Source: Lysobacteraceae bacterium
GTDB taxonomy: Bacteria > Pseudomonadota > Gammaproteobacteria > Xanthomonadales > Xanthomonadaceae
NCBI GenBank assembly: GCA_004173415.1
Contig: SEHC01000219.1
Coordinates: 1-9,380, forward strand
Direction of reading: 5' to 3'
DNA length: 9,380 nucleotides
Made by a program: the position numbers and the translations under genes. The first letter of the stretch is position 1, and each line of letters starts with the position of its first letter. Under the pieces are notes generated by a model. The model searched no databases. It was not told where the DNA came from and worked only from the letters and a program-made list of their open reading frames with translations. Positions 6,821-9,380 of the stretch are shown here, piece after piece.

Positions 6821-7165
6821 TGGTGGAACACCTTCTCCCACGCTTCGGCATACGCCACGGCAAGGCCGCGCGCACCGGACGGCATCGCAAGCCGTACCGC
6901 TGGAGCGTGTTCGATCGATGTTCCGTATTGCCGGCTGTCGCCAACCTGCAATTCGTACAGGCGCATTGCGCCTTATGCGTCGCAAACCCGGCCTCGCGCC
7001 ACTCGCGTCGAAGCATCACCACGCGGCGCACATGCGCCGGTCGCAGCCGCGCCCCTGTCTCGGGCGCGGTAGTCGCGCAACCGGATGCTTCAGGGCGGAA
7101 GGTAATTTCCGTTAGCTGGTTTTGCCGGACTGTTGCGCTGCATGCGCTTCCTTTGCGAACGCTGG
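6821..7165. other. 345-nt gene-free, highly structured region upstream of the tRNA-like RNAs
   Basis: No recognisable gene is present. The dyad GGCGCA-N-TGCGCC occurs twice, at 6960-6972 (one-base centre) and 7025-7038 (two-base centre). Next to the second copy, CCGCGCCC (7047-7054) pairs with GGGCGCGG (7062-7069), enclosed by CCGGT (7037-7041) and ACCGG (7080-7084). A minus-strand frame from the ATG at 6966 stays open until 6670, with AAGG five bases upstream. It resembles no family I know and runs through both tRNA-like RNAs, so it is not called as a gene. The region may be the promoter or 5' part of the tRNA-like transcript. Confidence 0.4.
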
Positions 7166-7203
7166 AAACAAAATGCCCCCGGGACTTGCGACCCGAGGGC
7201 ATT
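7166..7203 (-). terminator. Rho-independent terminator on the minus strand
   Basis: On the minus strand AATGCCCTCGGG (7203-7192) pairs with CCCGGGGGCATT (7183-7172), a 12-bp stem with one mismatch around an 8-nt loop. It is followed by TTGTTTCC, extending the T-rich tail from the stem. It lies 53 nt downstream of the 41-aa ORF stop. Part of its left arm can instead pair with CCCGAGG just upstream, as in an attenuator. Confidence 0.7.
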
Positions 7204-7214
7204 CGCGTTGCCTC

Positions 7215-7239
7215 GGGAGATCGGGGTGGCCGATCTCCC
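7215..7239. repeat. Perfect 10-bp hairpin preceding the terminator
   Basis: GGGAGATCGG (7215-7224) and CCGATCTCCC (7230-7239) pair perfectly around a 5-nt loop. On the minus strand it lies 16 nt after the stop codon of the 41-aa ORF. Its 3' end overlaps by three bases the CCCGAGG (7218-7212) segment that could pair with CCTCGGG in the terminator stem. Confidence 0.6.
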
Positions 7240-7255
7240 TGGGAGTCCGACCTGG

Positions 7256-7381
7256 TCAGGTGTTGCGGTACTGGCTTGGCTGGCCTGCGAGGGCGCGCGA
7301 TTCCATGCGCGCGCGCAGGTCGGCGCCGTGGCGGCTGGGCCACAGTGCAAACAGGACCGCGTTGATGGAATGCGATTTCAT
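7256..7381 (-). CDS. Small 41-aa hypothetical protein or leader peptide
   Basis: The frame begins MKSHSINAVLFALWPSRHGA and ends QPSQYRNT, stopping at TGA. I do not recognise the family. Coding is supported by GC-rich third codon positions (about 33 of 41 codons end in G or C), a varied residue composition, and a hairpin plus intrinsic terminator starting 16 nt after the stop. No strong ribosome-binding site precedes the ATG at 7381 (only GGA at about -11). The same frame extends to 7462, but the upstream part looks random. There is a short hydrophobic patch (AVLFALW) and an arginine-rich second half, and no signal peptide. It diverges from the RsmC-like gene. It may be a stand-alone small protein or the leader of the minus-strand tRNA-like/slipin/rtcB region. 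Confidence 0.5.
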   Translation of the reverse strand: MKSHSINAVLFALWPSRHGADLRARMESRALAGQPSQYRNT

Positions 7382-7546
7382 GGAAAAGTCCGGTGTCGCG
7401 AAAATACGCCGCTTGGGCGAAGGTCGCGCACGATACGCGCGTTGTTTTGCGTGCGCAACCATTTTGTTTGCAGCTCATGCTCAAGCCCGACGAACGGTTG
7501 CGATGAATCGGCGGCCCTGGCGCAGGGCGATGCGTGGTGCGAGAGG

Positions 7547-7552
7547 TAGAAT
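7547..7552 (+). promoter_or_regulatory. Possible -10 element for the RsmC-like/rsuA operon
   Basis: TAGAAT matches five of six bases of TATAAT and sits 24 nt before the ATG at 7576. No convincing -35 hexamer lies 16-18 nt upstream. If real, the 5' leader is short and the frame start at 7530 would be too early. Confidence 0.3.
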
Positions 7553-7575
7553 CATCCGCAATCCACAACAAGTTG

Positions 7576-8385
7576 ATGCCTCGTTGGCCGCTCCCCAATC
7601 CGATCCCGCACTCGATTCGCTGTTCCTTCCGTTCGCTGGCCGGCCACTGCATTGGCCTGCGGGCCCGGTGTTGTTCCTGCGCGCGCGCGAAGGCCGGCGA
7701 GGCCGACCTTGGCCAGCTCGCGGGTCTCGGCGGCAGCCTGGCGAAGAACCATTGCCGCGTGTTCTGGAGCAAGCCGCTAGGCCAGGCGCATGACCCGGCA
7801 TTGCTGGCGCAGTGGTCCAGGCTGGATGCGCCGCGGCCCATCCTCGACGGACGCTTCCGCAGTCGCCCGGGTGTGTTCGCGTGGGACCGGATCGATCCGG
7901 CTTCGGCCTTGCTGGTCGAACACCTGCCGAAGGACATCGTCGGCCACGGCGCCGACCTGGGCGCCGGATACGGCTACCTGTCGGCGGAAGTGCTGGCGCG
8001 TTGCCCCCGGGTCACCGGTCTGGACCTGTACGAAGCCGAGTCGCGCGCGCTGGAACTGGCCAGGGAGAACCTTTCGGCCATCGACTCGCCGGCGCGCCGC
8101 GAGTTCCTCTGGCACGACGTCACCACCGGCGTGCCGCAACGCTACGACTTCGTGGTCACCAATCCTCCGTTCCATACCCAGAGCCGCGCCGACCGACCCG
8201 ACGTCGGTCGCCGCTTCATCGCGGTGGCGGCCGAAGCGCTGAAGCCGGGCGGGAAGCTCTGGCTGGTCGCCAACCGCCACCTGCCCTACGAGGAATCGCT
8301 GGGCGAGGCCTTCGGCCAGGTTCGCACGCTGGGCGAACGCGACGGCTTCAAGGTGATCGAAGCGGTCAAGGCGGCGCGCAGGTGA
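7576..8385 (+). CDS. RsmC-like class I SAM methyltransferase, N-terminal domain deleted and frameshifted (possible pseudogene)
   Basis: The C-terminal methyltransferase domain is intact: SRPGVFAWDRIDPASALL, the SAM-binding GADLGAGYGYLSAEVL, VTGLDLYEAESRALELA, and the catalytic-type NPPF in DFVVTNPPFHT, all typical of RsmC, which makes m2G1207 in 16S rRNA. The frame from ATG 7576 gives 269 aa against 343 for E. coli RsmC. Its first ~38 residues are cysteine-rich and unlike the family. In another frame, 7602-7694 encodes a normal RsmC-like start (DPALDSLFLPF...GPVLFLRAREG). The true frame resumes at about 7690 (KAGEADLGQLAGLGGSLAKNHCRVFW). About 80 residues of the N-terminal domain are missing, with a frame change at a GCGCGAAGG tract near 7682-7693. 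GTGA at 8382-8385 couples it to rsuA. The domain call is firm; function is doubtful. Confidence 0.8.
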   Translation: MPRWPLPNPIPHSIRCSFRSLAGHCIGLRARCCSCARAKAGEADLGQLAGLGGSLAKNHCRVFWSKPLGQAHDPALLAQWSRLDAPRPILDGRFRSRPGVFAWDRIDPASALLVEHLPKDIVGHGADLGAGYGYLSAEVLARCPRVTGLDLYEAESRALELARENLSAIDSPARREFLWHDVTTGVPQRYDFVVTNPPFHTQSRADRPDVGRRFIAVAAEALKPGGKLWLVANRHLPYEESLGEAFGQVRTLGERDGFKVIEAVKAARR

Positions 8386-9083
8386 AGCTGGTCAGGCACC
8401 TGTCCAACCTGGGCTACGGCAGCCGCAAGCAGGTCGCGGCCATGTTCCGAGAAGGCCGCATCACCGATGCCGACGGCGAGGTGTTGTACGCCGACGACCC
8501 GCTGGACCACGACCGCCTGCGCATCGACGGCCAGCCACCGGATCCACCGCAGGGCATGCTGCTGATGCTGCACAAGCCGGTGGGCTACACCTGTTCGACC
8601 AAGGATCCGGGACGCATCGTCTACGACCTGTTGCCGCCACGCTACCGCCTGCGTTCGCCGCTGCTTTCCAGCGTGGGCCGCCTGGATCGCGATACCAGCG
8701 GGTTGCTGCTGTTCACCGACGATGGCGCGCTGCTGCACCGCATTTCATCGCCGAAATCGAAACTGTCCAAGGTCTACGAGGCCAGCCTTGCCAGCGAACT
8801 GCGCGGCGACGAGGCGGACACGTTCGCCAGCGGGGGGCTGATGCTGGAGTCGGAACAGACGCCGCTGTTGCCCGCCGAACTGGAAATTCTCGGGCCGCGC
8901 CAGGTGCGGCTGGTCCTGCATGAAGGCCGCTACCACCAGGTGCGGCGGATGTTCGCTGCGGTCGGCAACCACGTCGAGGCATTGCATCGCAGCCGCGTCG
9001 GCGGGTTGTCGCTGGGCGACCTGGGCCGGGGCCAATGGCGCCTGGTGGAAGCCGGCGAGCGCGCGGGATTGTTTGGCGCATGA
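8382..9083 (+). CDS. rsuA: 16S rRNA pseudouridine synthase RsuA
   Basis: The 233-aa product (E. coli RsuA is 231 aa) converts U516 of 16S rRNA to pseudouridine. An N-terminal S4 RNA-binding domain (about residues 1-48, LVRHLSNLGYGSRKQVAAMF) is followed by the catalytic domain starting MLLMLHKPVGYTCST. The active-site motif GRLDRDTSGLLLFTDDG places the catalytic aspartate at D102, the same number as in E. coli. KVYEA (130-134) and EGRYHQVRRMFAAVGNHV (181-198) are typical of the RsuA branch. The start is GTG at 8382, overlapping the upstream TGA as GTGA; earlier in-frame codons lie in the methyltransferase gene and resemble nothing. The next gene overlaps as ATGA. Placement behind an RsmC-like gene groups two 16S rRNA modification enzymes in one operon. 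Confidence 0.95.
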   Translation: MKLVRHLSNLGYGSRKQVAAMFREGRITDADGEVLYADDPLDHDRLRIDGQPPDPPQGMLLMLHKPVGYTCSTKDPGRIVYDLLPPRYRLRSPLLSSVGRLDRDTSGLLLFTDDGALLHRISSPKSKLSKVYEASLASELRGDEADTFASGGLMLESEQTPLLPAELEILGPRQVRLVLHEGRYHQVRRMFAAVGNHVEALHRSRVGGLSLGDLGRGQWRLVEAGERAGLFGA

Positions 9084-9380
9084 GCCTGCGCGCGGTGGTC
9101 TTCGACATGGATGGGCTGCTGATCGACAGCGAGCGCGCGATACTCGAATGCTGGCGTGCCGCCGCGAGGGAGCTGGGTCTGGCAGTACCGGACCCGCTCT
9201 GGACCTCGATGGTCGGCCTGCACGAAGCCGCTTGCGAGGTGCTGCTGCAGCAGGCATTGGGCCAGGACCAGGCCCGGCGCCTGTCGCTGCAATGCACGCT
9301 GCGCTATGACCGGCTGGTCGATGCTGGCCTGCCTCTCATGCCCGGGGCGCGAGCGCTGCTGCAGGACCTGCGCGGTGCCG
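9080..9380 (+). CDS. HAD-superfamily hydrolase, subfamily IA (5' part, cut by window end)
   Basis: The ATG at 9080 overlaps the rsuA stop as ATGA, so translation is probably coupled. One hundred codons are visible before the window ends without a stop. Residues 4-15 read RAVVFDMDGLLI, containing the HAD motif I DxD (nucleophile D9, acid/base D11), followed by DSE and a helical cap region. The pattern MPGARALLQDLR near residue 90 is the usual entry to the second half of the core domain. It resembles YniC-like or beta-phosphoglucomutase-like phosphatases acting on sugar phosphates such as 2-deoxyglucose-6-phosphate. The substrate cannot be told. Motifs II-IV lie beyond the window. Confidence 0.9.
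   Translation, partial: MSLRAVVFDMDGLLIDSERAILECWRAAARELGLAVPDPLWTSMVGLHEAACEVLLQQALGQDQARRLSLQCTLRYDRLVDAGLPLMPGARALLQDLRGA

Noticed and set aside
6672..7115. Plus-strand frame starting MSWSGNRTRDKQIENL
   Set aside because: Typical nonsense translation across the complement of tRNA-like sequences.
7117..7134. Sigma-54-like sequence TTGCCG-N5-TTGC on the plus strand
   Set aside because: Lacks GG at the -24 box and points away from the slipin/rtcB genes.
7812..8381. Upstream extension of the RsuA frame
   Set aside because: Overlaps the conserved methyltransferase domain in another frame and has no similarity; GTG at 8382 gives the family length and places the catalytic Asp at D102.

Overview
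The window is about 65-70% GC by eye, has GC-rich third codon positions, and carries CCGCTTGCGG-type intergenic hairpins, a heptanucleotide repeat array and protein families typical of the Lysobacteraceae/Xanthomonadaceae (Gammaproteobacteria, for example Lysobacter, Luteimonas or Pseudoxanthomonas). That placement is inferred from gene content and style; no species can be named.

Layout. Position 1-1080 is the 3' part of a YbbP/FtsX-like ABC transporter permease. Next come a small DUF559 (Vsr-like nuclease fold) gene at 1220-1624 and a non-coding island at 1565-2024. The island is bounded by a 54-bp inverted repeat (53/54 identical) and holds 29 heptamer units; its left arm encodes the last ~19 residues of the DUF559 protein. 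An ABC1/AarF/UbiB-family atypical kinase (2144-3811) follows and converges on a minus-strand block across a hairpin terminator.

The minus-strand block is the most interesting part. Read in its own direction it holds a 41-aa ORF (7381-7256), competing hairpins ending in a terminator (7239-7167), a structured gene-free stretch, two abutting tRNA-like RNAs (6820-6746 and 6747-6675), a further structured leader, a slipin/SPFH protein (6314-5277) and the RNA ligase RtcB (5086-3869). One tRNA-like element has an encoded CCA but no normal anticodon loop. The other has a good anticodon arm but a broken acceptor stem and no CCA. Two defective tRNA look-alikes beside an RNA-repair ligase and a slipin suggest an RNA-repair locus with its own decoy, sensor or substrate RNAs. 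No rtcA, rtcR or Ro60/TROVE gene is in the window.

The right end is a plus-strand operon with stop/start overlaps: an RsmC-like 16S rRNA methyltransferase whose N-terminal domain seems damaged by an internal deletion and frameshift, the 16S pseudouridine synthase rsuA, and a HAD phosphatase cut by the window end.
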